From Clostridia bacterium (GTDB taxonomy: Bacteria > Bacillota > Clostridia > Oscillospirales > Acutalibacteraceae), in the NCBI GenBank assembly GCA_017452785.1, contig JAFTLT010000034.1, positions 1 through 64,000 of the forward strand: a stretch of 64,000 nt of DNA, in the 5' to 3' direction. Within the stretch, counting starts at the first letter, position 1. The number at the start of each line of letters is the position of its first letter. The notes beneath the pieces were generated by a model. It saw only the letters and a program-made list of their open reading frames with translations. It was not told where the DNA came from and did no database searches. Positions 38,022-46,482 of this stretch are shown here, one piece after another. The position numbers and the translations under genes are program-made.

Positions 38022-38780
38022 TCACTGGTGTCCGTCCATATAATCGCCGAACATTGCCCTGAACTCCTCGGTGTTGCTTCCGTCGTCGTTTTTCATAATA
38101 AGCTCATTTTCAATTGTTACACCGCTTTTGCTGCCCCGTTTGCCCTCAACGAGCACAAGCCACGGCTGCTTACCTTTGCGCTCGGCAACAAAACGTATAC
38201 GCTTGACTTCAATGCCGCCTTGTCGCATACTGCAGATAATATCACAAAGTCTTTCAGGCCTGTGGCACATACAAAATCTGCCGCCAAATTTAAGCAGCTT
38301 TGCCGCCGCAGTAACAGCATCATCAATATTGCAGGTGACCTCGTGGCGTGCTATGCGGTGTGCTTCTGAGAGGCTTTCTATACCGGTACCGACAGGTTTA
38401 TAAGGCGGATTCATTGTAACAAGGTCAAATCTGCCGAAGTCGAGAACGCCCTTAAGAGAGCGTATATCGCAGTTAACAGCCTTGATTCTGCCATCAATTT
38501 CATTCAGCTCTATTGATTTTGTCAGCTGCTCAGTTGCCTTTGGCTGAATATCAAGAGCAAACACCTCGTTGGTCTGACCCTTGCACCATATCAGCGGAAT
38601 AATTCCGCAGCCCGTGCCCATATCGCAGGCAATGTCCTTACGCTTAATCTGAGCAAAGTTTGCCAGCAAAACTGCATCAGTACCAAAAGTATGACTGTCT
38701 GACACCACAATGCTCATATTATTGCCAAGAGGCTCTATTTTTTCATCGGCTGACAAATTCAAATTTAACACCTGCCACAT
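38022..38780 (-). CDS. tRNA1(Val) (adenine37-N6)-methyltransferase TrmN6-like (YabB family)
   Basis: The 252-aa class I methyltransferase has SAM motif CDMGTGCGIIPLIW (about 54-67), acidic strand FALDIQPKATEQL and catalytic NPPYKP (about 123-128), the signature of N6-adenine methyltransferases. It is the ortholog-like member of the YabB/TrmN6 group, often adjacent to rsmI in Firmicutes. The start is unclear: ATG 38780 has no convincing ribosome site, and GTG or TTG codons a few residues later are alternatives. It is the first gene of the strand block downstream of the PpiC gene. Confidence 0.82.
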   Translation of the reverse strand: MWQVLNLNLSADEKIEPLGNNMSIVVSDSHTFGTDAVLLANFAQIKRKDIACDMGTGCGIIPLIWCKGQTNEVFALDIQPKATEQLTKSIELNEIDGRIKAVNCDIRSLKGVLDFGRFDLVTMNPPYKPVGTGIESLSEAHRIARHEVTCNIDDAVTAAAKLLKFGGRFCMCHRPERLCDIICSMRQGGIEVKRIRFVAERKGKQPWLVLVEGKRGSKSGVTIENELIMKNDDGSNTEEFRAMFGDYMDGHQ

Positions 38781-38825
38781 TTAAACTAGTTTACATGATA
38801 ACACAAATAACGTCAAAAGTAAAGA

Positions 38826-38856
38826 AATATCCACCCGATTTATTCGAGTGGATATT
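38826..38856 (-). terminator. Rho-independent terminator after the PpiC foldase gene
   Basis: Plus arms AATATCCACCCGA (38826-38838) and TCGAGTGGATATT (38844-38856) form a long stem with one G-U pair. The minus strand continues TCTTTACTTTT. Confidence 0.8.
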
Positions 38857-38874
38857 AAACTATTCAAATCTGAA

Positions 38875-40698
38875 TTAATAGGTTGCGCTTGCGCTCTGCT
38901 GAATTGATCTGATCTGCTGCTTAGCGAGCTTAACGATAAACTCTTCTGTGCCGATGATAGCGTCCTCAACAATGCCGTCAATCTTCACATTGTCACCGTC
39001 TTCAATTTCAGCTGAGAAGTCTTCGTAATCGTGAGCACCCTTATCGTTTCTGATAACATCTGACCATGTGGTTACATCTGTGCCGATGAAATACATAATA
39101 TGATAGCCGTACTGTGTTTCAACGATACCAACATCACCGTATTCTCTGCCTTCAGCCATTGCCCAGTCTTCAAACTCGGAAACCATATAGCCCATTGTTA
39201 CATCTTCATAGATACCGCCTTCGGCAGCGTTGCCGTCTGCTGAGTGGGTTTTTGCAAGCTCTGCGAAAGCATCCTCTGTCTTGTCACCTGCAAGGTAATC
39301 TTCAAGAATTGTCTGTGCTTCCTTATAAAGAGCCTTGTCGCCTGTGTTTTCAAGGTCAACATCAATATCTACTGTTACATCATATTTTGAAGCATCAAGA
39401 AGCTCAACTTCAACTTCTTCCTTTTCTTCTTCAGCTGCGTCATTTTCTTCAGCATCATCAGCTGATTCTTCCTCTTCGGGGAACTTAATGAGAATGTGTC
39501 TTACATCATATGTCCACTCGTCAGCAACCTTATGAACGGGTGCAACCATCATGTATACGCTGTAGCCGGTGTCTTCGTTTTCAACAATGTATGTTTCGCC
39601 GGCAGCTGTGTTTTTGTCAAATGCCCATTCAATAAAGTCTTCATCTGATGATTCACTCTGAACTGAAGCGTATGAGTAATCCTCTAAGAGAGTCTTGCTG
39701 TCGTCGGTTTTCAATTCTTCCCAACTATCGTTTTCAGCAAGCTTTTCAAACTCTGCAGCAGTTGCCTTGAAGGAGTCTGAATCCTTAACCTTTGAAGCAA
39801 ATGACTCAGCCTTTGTTTTGGCAGCTGCCATTGTTTCCTTTGTTACTTCTTCAGTTGCTTCGCCGCCTTCTTCTTCAGCAGGAACTTCAACTGTATCTGC
39901 AACTACTTCATAAAGACGAAGTGAAACCACACCGTAAGCTGTAAGGTCATCGTTATAAATCTTTTCGATTTCTTCATCTGTGTATGCTGCTGCGAACTCT
40001 TCTGTCTTAACGGTCTGAACCTTAGTTGCAAGAGTTTGCTCTTCACAAATCTGACGAAGAAGGTCAACAGTCATACCCTTGCCATAGAAGGCACGAAGAT
40101 ATGCAGGAACTGAATAGTTGTTTTCTTTTGCAGTTGACTTGAGCTCTTCGATTGTTTCGTCAACACTTGCAAGATCCTCTTCATCAAGAGTGATGCCATT
40201 TTCCTGAGCGTAGAGAACTGATGCCTTGACATATTTGATGCTGTCTTTAGCGCTCTGCTCAAAATAGTCTGTGTACATGGGATTTTCAACGCCTTCAACT
40301 TCACCGTCATAAGCCTGAACATCAGGTGATGTTGCATAATCGTAGCCTGTGTACATCTTACCCATACCTGCACCGTAGTATGTATCGTACTGATATGAAT
40401 AGTTAAAGAAGTTTGAGAAAATGCTGTTATAGTAGTAGCCGTATTCGGGTGCCTTAACCTCAATATCGCCCACATAGAAAGCTGTCTTGCCTCTTTCAAG
40501 TACGCCTGAATTATTGAGCGCAAACACACCGACACCTGCAACGAGAGCAATCACGAGAACAACTGCGATTGCAATTTTACTGCCCTTATTCAGAACTACC
40601 TTGTGAGATTTCTTTGCATTTTTCTTTGCCGCTTTGGCTATACGTGCTTTTCTTTCTTCACGGTAAAGCTCTGCGGCTGTCTTTTCTTGTTTAGCCAT
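38875..40698 (-). CDS. Membrane-anchored PpiC-type peptidyl-prolyl isomerase/foldase
   Basis: The product has 607 aa from ATG 40698 (AAAGGATG upstream). A highly basic N-terminal 45 residues (KARIAKAAKKNAKKSHK) precede one helix (about 47-66), so it is an N-in type II protein. The extracellular part has SurA-like helical segments (LYAQENGITLDEEDLASVDETIEEL), acidic linkers (EEEESADDAEENDAAEEEKEE) and a split parvulin domain: VRHILIKFP then FAELAKTHSADGNAAEGGIYEDVTMGYMV and GIVETQYGYHIMYFIG. It assists folding of exported proteins like PrsA, but is not a lipoprotein. The acidic insert inside the parvulin domain is unusual. Confidence 0.85.
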   Translation of the reverse strand: MAKQEKTAAELYREERKARIAKAAKKNAKKSHKVVLNKGSKIAIAVVLVIALVAGVGVFALNNSGVLERGKTAFYVGDIEVKAPEYGYYYNSIFSNFFNYSYQYDTYYGAGMGKMYTGYDYATSPDVQAYDGEVEGVENPMYTDYFEQSAKDSIKYVKASVLYAQENGITLDEEDLASVDETIEELKSTAKENNYSVPAYLRAFYGKGMTVDLLRQICEEQTLATKVQTVKTEEFAAAYTDEEIEKIYNDDLTAYGVVSLRLYEVVADTVEVPAEEEGGEATEEVTKETMAAAKTKAESFASKVKDSDSFKATAAEFEKLAENDSWEELKTDDSKTLLEDYSYASVQSESSDEDFIEWAFDKNTAAGETYIVENEDTGYSVYMMVAPVHKVADEWTYDVRHILIKFPEEEESADDAEENDAAEEEKEEVEVELLDASKYDVTVDIDVDLENTGDKALYKEAQTILEDYLAGDKTEDAFAELAKTHSADGNAAEGGIYEDVTMGYMVSEFEDWAMAEGREYGDVGIVETQYGYHIMYFIGTDVTTWSDVIRNDKGAHDYEDFSAEIEDGDNVKIDGIVEDAIIGTEEFIVKLAKQQIRSIQQSASATY

Positions 40699-40900
40699 GA
40701 GTTTTTCATCCTTTTCTGAGTATAAAAATTTTGCACTCACTATTTTATACTATTTAGATAAAAAAAGCAAGCACAATTTTATTACTGAAACCATTTATAC
40801 CGTTACAACCTAAAAAATAATTAAATATTTCACTGAAAACAGGTTTAATCCAAATATTTGGAGTTTATTTTCTTTAAATCGGGACAATAAGTCAAAATCA

Positions 40901-40929
40901 TTGACAAGAATTGAAAAGGTCTGTAAAAT
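40901..40929 (+). promoter_or_regulatory. SigA consensus promoter of the regulator gene
   Basis: TTGACA (40901-40906), 17-nt spacer, TAAAAT (40924-40929). The -35 is perfect. Transcription would start near 40936, within the LexA-like box. Confidence 0.88.
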
Positions 40930-40937
40930 TATAAATA

Positions 40938-40949
40938 GAACATTTGTTC
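40938..40949 (+). promoter_or_regulatory. LexA-like operator (SOS box)
   Basis: GAACATTTGTTC fits the Gram-positive LexA consensus GAAC-N4-GTTC. It begins 8 bp after the -10 element, overlapping the transcription start, a position where a bound repressor blocks initiation. The call rests on a single 8-base consensus match, strengthened by its position. Confidence 0.6.
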
Positions 40950-41002
40950 GGTTGTGTTTTGTTTTCTGAGTACCGGACAATGGGAAGAAGGAGGTATTTG
41001 AG

Positions 41003-41620
41003 ATGAAAGAGACAACATCCTTTGACAAAGTGGACTATGAAACAGCGCAAATTCAATATGACAGCTGGGCAGCAAAAAAGTGCGAAACCTTAGATGAGTT
41101 TTTGCTCAGAAAAAGAAAAATCGAGCTTATCAATCTTGTCAGAAAAGTGCTTGAAAATGAGCTTAATGAAAATGACAAAGAGCTGGTTCGTCTTCATTGG
41201 TACGAGGGAAAGTCTGTGACAGAGGCAGCAAATATTCTCTCGTGCAGCAAATCGTCTGTATCAAAAAGGCTGGAAAAAATCAACAGCATAGTCTATGACA
41301 AGCTAAAATACGCAATTGAATACCGTTTCGGAGCTGACAACTCACAAAATATGGCAGTGATAATAAAAAGCAAGGATGCACTCGCCTGCTGCGCAAAACC
41401 TGAGAGTACCTCACAAAGAATAAAAAGCCTCAGACTGAGTCAGGGAATGTCCCTTGAGGATGTGAGTGATATGACTAACATATCAAAAAAGTGCCTTGAA
41501 AGAATTGAAAATGCCGAAAAGGATGCTACATCCAATGAACTTGCAAAAATTGCTACTGCCTTCAGGACAAGCACAGATTACATCATATTCGGCAAAAAAG
41601 AAAGGAAGTGCTGCCAATGA
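41003..41620 (+). CDS. Sigma-region-4-like / XRE helix-turn-helix fusion regulator
   Basis: The 205-aa protein has two DNA-binding modules. Residues about 50-105 resemble sigma-70 region 4 (ELVRLHWYEGKSVTEAANILSCSKSSVSKRLEKIN). Residues about 137-195 are a Cro/C1-type HTH (RIKSLRLSQGMSLEDVSDMTNISKKCLERIENAEKDATSNELAKIATAF). No sigma region 2 is present, so it is a regulator rather than a full sigma factor. GGAGG lies 8 nt before the ATG. It is coupled to the 76-aa gene by an ATGA overlap. A consensus promoter plus LexA-like box upstream suggests DNA-damage control. The phage/element-style fusion is unusual. Confidence 0.75.
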   Translation: MKETTSFDKVDYETAQIQYDSWAAKKCETLDEFLLRKRKIELINLVRKVLENELNENDKELVRLHWYEGKSVTEAANILSCSKSSVSKRLEKINSIVYDKLKYAIEYRFGADNSQNMAVIIKSKDALACCAKPESTSQRIKSLRLSQGMSLEDVSDMTNISKKCLERIENAEKDATSNELAKIATAFRTSTDYIIFGKKERKCCQ

Positions 41621-41847
41621 ACACGAGCTACAGGGAGCTTTATGCTCAGTATAAAGACTGCATTGAGGTGCAGAACGAAATTATTGCAAAATGCAGGCAG
41701 GATTATATTTCTGCTATAAAGGCCGGCAACAGAAACATGGCGGAAAGACTCGGCAGGGTGCTTAAAATTTATTATGATGAGAGAAATGATCTTGTGACCG
41801 GTGCAAATGAAATGAAAAAATATATTGAAACTGAAATGGTCAGTTAA
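41617..41847 (+). CDS. Small helical protein coupled to the fusion regulator
   Basis: The product has 76 aa from ATG 41617, overlapping the preceding stop by ATGA; AAAGGAAG lies 8 nt upstream. It is charged and helical throughout (YRELYAQYKDCIEVQNEIIAKCRQDYISAIK...RVLKIYYDERNDLV), probably two or three helices, with no membrane segment. It is not recognised. It is the last gene before a strong terminator, so it forms a two-gene unit with the regulator. It may be a partner, antagonist or unrelated regulon gene. Confidence 0.7.
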   Translation: MNTSYRELYAQYKDCIEVQNEIIAKCRQDYISAIKAGNRNMAERLGRVLKIYYDERNDLVTGANEMKKYIETEMVS

Positions 41848-41851
41848 TAAG

Positions 41852-41893
41852 ACGGGACTGTCAGGGTAATTTGCCCGACAGTCCGTTTTTTTA
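41852..41893 (+). terminator. Rho-independent terminator of the regulator unit
   Basis: ACGGGACTGTC-A-GGG (41852-41866) pairs with CCCGACAGTCCGT (41874-41886), followed by seven T residues. The stem starts 5 nt after the stop codon. Confidence 0.9.
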
Positions 41894-41987
41894 TTTGCAA
41901 TAACACTGAAAATTCAAATTGCTGTAGATTTTGTTTGAGCAGTGTGCTATTATTGTAAATAAGCAAATTAATATGGAGTGGTTAATA

Positions 41988-43463
41988 ATGACTGTCAGGG
42001 AATATCTTGATTTAATTGACGAAATAAACTTAAACGGAAAATACAAAGCAGATTGGTCTTCACTTTCAAAGCATAAAGTGCCTGAATGGTATATGCAGGA
42101 TAAACTTGGTGTATTCATTCATTGGGGTGTATACTCTGTGCCTGCCTTCGGTAACGAGTGGTATTCAAGAGGAATGTATGATAAAACCATACGTGAATTT
42201 GAGCACCACAGAAAAACCTATGGAGAGCAAAAGGATTTCGGATATAAAGATTTCATACCGATGTTCAAGGCTGAAAAGTTTGATGCTGAAAAGTGGGTAT
42301 CTCTTTTCAAAAAAGCAGGCATGAAATATGTTATGCCCGTTGCCGAGCATCACGATGGCTTTGCAATGTACGACACAGAGTTTAACCGTTGGAATGCTAA
42401 AGAAATGGGCCCTTGCCGTGATATTTTGGGTGAACTCAAAGCAGAATGTGAAAAGCAAGGCTTAGAGCTTTGTGCATCAACTCACCGTGCAGAGCATTAC
42501 TTTTTTATGAACCCCGGCAGACTTTGCGACAGCGACGTCAATGATGAAAAATATGCTGACTTTTACGGCCCCGCTGTTTACTGCGAGGAATTTGACCCTG
42601 CCATCATACATAAAACAACAGCAGATACATATTCAAAAGGTGCAAGTAAAGAATGGCTTGAGGATTGGCTTATCCGCACCTGTGAAATCATAGACAAGTA
42701 TCAGCCGTCAGTGCTCTATTTCGATTGGTGGATTCACAATCACACATTCAAGCCATATCTAAAAAAACTTGCTGCATATTACTATAACCGTGCTGAAGAA
42801 TGGGGCAAGGAGGTTACTATCAACTATAAGCATGAGGCGTTTCCGCCCAATATTGCAACTTTTGATGTTGAACGTGGTGCTCTTTCAGGCATTTCACCTA
42901 TTTATTGGCAGACAGATACTGCAATAGGCAAGCAGTCTTGGGGGTACAGAGTTGATAATGAATATAAGAGTGCAAGACAGGTTATCTGCGATCTTGTTGA
43001 TATAGTTTCTAAAAACGGAAATCTGCTTATTAACATCGGTCCAAAGGCTGACGGCACTATAACCGACGAAGAAACAGAGGTTCTGCTTACAATGGGCGAA
43101 TGGCTGAAGGTAAACGGTGACGGTATTTACGGCACAACCTACTGGAAGCAGTTCGGTGAAGGCACAGTTAACGCCGAAGACGGCTTTTTCAAAGACGGCG
43201 ACGAAAAACAGTTCACGGCCGAAGATTTCAGATTTACTTACAAAAACGGTTATCTTTACGCTTTCCAGATGCGTCCGTCAAAGACTGTAAAAATCAAAAC
43301 CTTAAGAAAGCACATTCCACACGATTATCTGATTGAAAGTATTGAACTTTTAGGCAGTGATGAAAAGATCACGTACAACAGAAATGAAGAGTGTCTTGAA
43401 ATCAGCCTTAGCAGCAAACCGAAAAATGATTTACCGATTTGTTTCAAGATGGCAATAGGATAA
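41988..43463 (+). CDS. GH29-family alpha-L-fucosidase
   Basis: The product has 491 aa from ATG 41988 (TATGGAGTGG immediately upstream). The GH29 barrel signatures are KLGVFIHWGVYSVPAFGNEWY (first 20 residues about 44-63), HHDGFAMYD, DILGELKAEC and the nucleophile aspartate in SVLYFDWWIH. The C-terminal part is beta-rich (EDFRFTYKNGYLYAFQMRPS), a typical GH29 ancillary sandwich. There is no signal peptide, so it probably removes fucose from imported glycans. The context suggests a standalone glycan-use gene. Confidence 0.92.
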   Translation: MTVREYLDLIDEINLNGKYKADWSSLSKHKVPEWYMQDKLGVFIHWGVYSVPAFGNEWYSRGMYDKTIREFEHHRKTYGEQKDFGYKDFIPMFKAEKFDAEKWVSLFKKAGMKYVMPVAEHHDGFAMYDTEFNRWNAKEMGPCRDILGELKAECEKQGLELCASTHRAEHYFFMNPGRLCDSDVNDEKYADFYGPAVYCEEFDPAIIHKTTADTYSKGASKEWLEDWLIRTCEIIDKYQPSVLYFDWWIHNHTFKPYLKKLAAYYYNRAEEWGKEVTINYKHEAFPPNIATFDVERGALSGISPIYWQTDTAIGKQSWGYRVDNEYKSARQVICDLVDIVSKNGNLLINIGPKADGTITDEETEVLLTMGEWLKVNGDGIYGTTYWKQFGEGTVNAEDGFFKDGDEKQFTAEDFRFTYKNGYLYAFQMRPSKTVKIKTLRKHIPHDYLIESIELLGSDEKITYNRNEECLEISLSSKPKNDLPICFKMAIG

Positions 43464-43534
43464 TATATAGATGTGCTGACTGCTAACACAGTTATGTTAA
43501 AATAAGTTTAGCAAAGAGATGGAATTTGCTACTG

Positions 43535-45013
43535 TTACAGTATTATACATATAAGTCCGCTGCAACCCTCGTTTATAACTCGCTCCAAGGTTTCCTGCAG
43601 CTTCATTCTGGCATCGGTGGGCATTTTATACAGTTTATTGTGAAGTCCCTCGTTGACGAGGCTGTCAAGAGTCTTGCCAAAAATATTTGACTGCCATATT
43701 TTAGACGGGTCTTCCTCAAATTCCTTGAGCAGATACATTATCAGCTCCTCAGATTGGCTTTCTGTTCCCACAATAGGCGCAACCTCTGTGTTGATGTTGG
43801 CTCTGAGCATATGAATTGAGGGTGCCGATGCTTTCAGGCGTACTCCGTAGCGACCGCCTTGCTTCATAATTTCAGGGTCATCAAGAGTGAGCTCTTCCAT
43901 TGTCGGCATCACTATGCCGTACCCCGTAGCCTCAACCTCATTGAGAGCTACTCTAAAACGCTCGAAGTCTTTTTTGGCTTTGCTCAGGTCAACCAGCTCT
44001 TTCATAAGCTGCTGCTCATCTTCTATTTTCATTCCTGTTTTTTCGCTTAGCACCTTATAAAATAAGTCAGGCTCCACATCGAGGCATATCTTTACACTGC
44101 CGACGGATAAATCAACATCATCTACTCTGCATGAATTGACATTTTCGTGAGAAGATATGAGTGAGACAAATTTATCTGTATCCTTAACCTTTTTAAGGCA
44201 AGCGGCAGAGTCAGCAATTTTTGAATAAAGCTCGCTGCGAAGAGGATGCTCCTTTTCCAGCTTATTTATCCATTTCGGAAAATTCAGTTTAAGCTCTTTT
44301 ATAGGGAATTCATAAAGAAGCTCATTTAATATATCTTTGATTTCTTGCTGAGTTATTTCAAGACAGTTTATTGGCAAAACGCTCACCGCATATTTTTCAC
44401 TCAGCTTTTTTGACAGCTCTTTGCATTCTGCCGACAAGGGATTTTTCGAGTTAAGCAGCACAATAAATGGCTTATTTATACCCTTAAGCTCCTTTATTAC
44501 CCTTTCTTCAGCTTCTTCATAATCACTTCTCGGAATATCGCCTATAGTGCCGTCTGTGGTGATAACAAGTCCTATGGTCGAGTGTTCGTCAATAACCTTT
44601 TTTGTACCGATTTCAGCTGCCATATTAAAGGGAATTTCCTTATCGAACCAAGGCGTCTTTACCATACGAGGCTTGTCGTTTTCTATGTATCCAAGACTAC
44701 CCGGTACAATATAACCAACGCAGTCAATAAGCCTCACACTGAAACGCATATTATCACCCTGCGTGAGTTCAACAGCATCTTCTGGAATAAATTTAGGCTC
44801 AGTGGTCATAATAGTTCTGCCCGATGAGGATTGAGGAAGCTCATCCTTTGCTCTTTCTCTTTTTGCCCCATCGCTGATATTGGGCAAAACAAGCTCATTC
44901 ATAAACTTCTTTATAAAGGTTGACTTGCCTGTTCTTACAGGTCCCACAACGCCCACATAAATATCGCCGCCCGTGCGGGTAGCTATGGAAGAATAAATAT
45001 CGGTGTTTGTCAT
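43535..45013 (-). CDS. spoIVA: Stage IV sporulation protein A (spore coat ATPase)
   Basis: The product has 492 aa, the usual SpoIVA length, from ATG 45013 (AGAGGA upstream; longer readings run into a neighbouring terminator). A P-loop GPVRTGKST lies at about 24-32, followed by switch-like DCVGY. The TTEPKFIPEDAVEL and KGINKPFIVLLNSKNP segments and the C-terminal end are conserved. It polymerises by ATP hydrolysis on the forespore to form the base of the coat. This shows that the organism belongs to an endospore-forming lineage. It is expressed in the mother cell in known species. Confidence 0.97.
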   Translation of the reverse strand: MTNTDIYSSIATRTGGDIYVGVVGPVRTGKSTFIKKFMNELVLPNISDGAKRERAKDELPQSSSGRTIMTTEPKFIPEDAVELTQGDNMRFSVRLIDCVGYIVPGSLGYIENDKPRMVKTPWFDKEIPFNMAAEIGTKKVIDEHSTIGLVITTDGTIGDIPRSDYEEAEERVIKELKGINKPFIVLLNSKNPLSAECKELSKKLSEKYAVSVLPINCLEITQQEIKDILNELLYEFPIKELKLNFPKWINKLEKEHPLRSELYSKIADSAACLKKVKDTDKFVSLISSHENVNSCRVDDVDLSVGSVKICLDVEPDLFYKVLSEKTGMKIEDEQQLMKELVDLSKAKKDFERFRVALNEVEATGYGIVMPTMEELTLDDPEIMKQGGRYGVRLKASAPSIHMLRANINTEVAPIVGTESQSEELIMYLLKEFEEDPSKIWQSNIFGKTLDSLVNEGLHNKLYKMPTDARMKLQETLERVINEGCSGLICIIL

Positions 45014-45079
45014 ATCGTGCGTCCTCTTTTCAAAAATTCTACACTCAATGTTTATGCCGATAATAATTGCTTTATTCTT

Positions 45080-45117
45080 ATAAAAAAAACAGACCGCCCG
45101 GATTTTTCCGAACGGTC
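45080..45117 (-). terminator. Rho-independent terminator after the zinc-ribbon gene
   Basis: Minus-strand GACCGTTCGG pairs with CCGGGCGGTC (plus arms 45092-45101 and 45108-45117), followed by TGTTTTTTTTATAAG. It separates the zinc-ribbon gene from spoIVA. Confidence 0.9.
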
Positions 45118-45135
45118 CAGATTTCAAACGGTTAA

Positions 45136-45609
45136 TTAAAACATTCCAACCTTGATAAGCACAACGCAGATGATTGCCATAAAGATGCAAAGACCTGTCA
45201 TAAGTGAATTAAGGATTGCAACTGCTTTTTCTTCATAGCCCTTCTTCTTGGCATTCTTATACCAGATCCAAGGAATGAACTGAAGCACAAATGTAATAGC
45301 AAACAAAGCAGCAAAGAATTTCTTAGCCTTTGAGCAAACACTCTTGTCCTTCTTCTTTTTCTTGCCTTCTTCAGCGGGAGCTGCTTCGGGTGCGGGAGCT
45401 GCCGGCTGAGCATAAACCTGCTGTGCATAAACAGGTGCCTGCTGTGCATAGATAGGCTGAGCCTCTGCTGGAGCAGCTACAACGGGAACTTCTGCCGGTT
45501 TAGCCTCAGCAAAAACTTCAGGAGCTTCCTCTTTCATAACCTTGTTGCCGCAGATAAAGCAAAACTCTGATGAGTCTTCGATTGTGTTGCCGCAAAACTT
45601 ACAAACCAT
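45136..45609 (-). CDS. Zinc-ribbon membrane protein
   Basis: The 157-aa protein begins with a four-cysteine zinc ribbon (CKFCGNTIEDSSEFCFICGN, 3-22), then an Ala/Pro/Gln-rich linker with repeated YAQQ units (about 50-70), a basic stretch (GKKKKKDKS) and two helices (about 95-112 and 136-155). The ribbon is cytoplasmic by the positive-inside rule. Such proteins are frequent in Clostridia; function is unknown. AAAGGAGG precedes the ATG. Confidence 0.75.
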   Translation of the reverse strand: MVCKFCGNTIEDSSEFCFICGNKVMKEEAPEVFAEAKPAEVPVVAAPAEAQPIYAQQAPVYAQQVYAQPAAPAPEAAPAEEGKKKKKDKSVCSKAKKFFAALFAITFVLQFIPWIWYKNAKKKGYEEKAVAILNSLMTGLCIFMAIICVVLIKVGMF

Positions 45610-45729
45610 AATAATATTCCTCCTTTGATTTATGGGTAAATTATAACATTAAATTTTTGCTCTTGCAATAGGTAAAGTGAAGAAAATTGAAGAAAAGCTA
45701 CATATTTATTCGATTTCAAGGTGAAAATA

Positions 45730-46080
45730 ATGAATAAAATCAAAACAATTTTGTTCGGAATTGCTGTTGGCACAGTTAATGCACTCTTTGGCGCAGGCGG
45801 CGGTCTTGTTGCTGTGAGTGCCTTTAAAAGTCAGGGATTATCACAAAGAAACTCTCAGGCAAGCGCAATTGCAGTTATTCTGCCGCTTTGTCTCATCAGC
45901 TCGGCAGTGTACGCAAGCAGGGGCTATTATAGCATAAGTGATGCCCTGCCCTATCTGCCTTTCGGTCTTGTGGGAGCTTTTCTCGGAACAAGGCTGCTGA
46001 GAAAAATTCCCGATAAAGCCCTTAAAAAGATATTCGCTTTGTTTATGATTTATACGGGATTTCGCATGCTGATGAGGTGA
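45730..46080 (+). CDS. Half-size TauE/SafE-family membrane protein A
   Basis: The product has 116 aa from ATG 45730 (AAGGTG upstream; GTG 45721 overlaps that site). Three to four hydrophobic helices carry the family motif GTVNALFGAGGGLVAVSAF and the LGTRLLRKIPDKALKKIFALFMIYTG signature at the end. It corresponds to one half of a normal 250-aa TauE/SafE permease, a family that includes sulfite/sulfoacetate exporters. The second half is the next gene, 3 nt away. The two probably form a heterodimer. Confidence 0.85.
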   Translation: MNKIKTILFGIAVGTVNALFGAGGGLVAVSAFKSQGLSQRNSQASAIAVILPLCLISSAVYASRGYYSISDALPYLPFGLVGAFLGTRLLRKIPDKALKKIFALFMIYTGFRMLMR

Positions 46081-46083
46081 GCC

Positions 46084-46440
46084 ATGGATTTTGCAGTTAT
46101 TATATCGTCACTTCTGTCAGGACTTTTAGGATCGATGGGCTTTGGCGGCGGCAGCGTGCTCATAATTTATCTGACAAGTTTTTTGTCTTTGCCGCAAAAG
46201 CAGGCTCAGGGAATTAATCTTTTATTTTTCATTCCAATAGCAGTTCTGAGCATAATTATGTATAGCAAAGAAAAACTGGTGACGCTAAGGCAGATTTTGC
46301 CCGTTATGTTGCCCGCTGTTTTGGGCGCTGCCATAGGATTTTCACTGCTGAAAATAATTCCCGGAGAGGTTGCAGGTAAACTGTTCGGTGCTCTGCTTAT
46401 ACTTATGGGAATAAGACAGCTTTTAGTCAGGTCAAAATAG
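46084..46440 (+). CDS. Half-size TauE/SafE-family membrane protein B
   Basis: The 118-aa protein starts 3 nt after the preceding stop. The same repeat signature is seen in diverged form: SLLSGLLGSMGFGGGSVLIIYL at the start and AGKLFGALLILMGIRQLL at the end. It is homologous to the other half (helix pattern, GxGGG loop), in line with the internal duplication of TauE proteins. It is expected to pair with gene A to make one transporter. The substrate is unknown. Confidence 0.85.
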   Translation: MDFAVIISSLLSGLLGSMGFGGGSVLIIYLTSFLSLPQKQAQGINLLFFIPIAVLSIIMYSKEKLVTLRQILPVMLPAVLGAAIGFSLLKIIPGEVAGKLFGALLILMGIRQLLVRSK

Positions 46441-46443
46441 TAA

Positions 46444-46482
46444 ACGGCACTCTGCTTACTTTTGCAGAGCGCCGTAATTTTT
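46444..46482. terminator. Bidirectional terminator between tauE halves and aminotransferase
   Basis: ACGGCACTCTGC (46444-46455) pairs with GCAGAGCGCCGT (46464-46475), followed by AATTTTTAG on the plus strand. The T-tract on the minus strand is short. Confidence 0.8.

Larger units (their letters stand above)
40699..41002. other. Divergent intergenic region with promoter and LexA-like box
   Basis: There are 304 bp with no gene. The left part is AT-rich and must carry the promoter of the PpiC foldase gene (minus). The right part holds a consensus promoter and a LexA-type operator for the regulator gene at 41003, both described separately. Confidence 0.6.
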
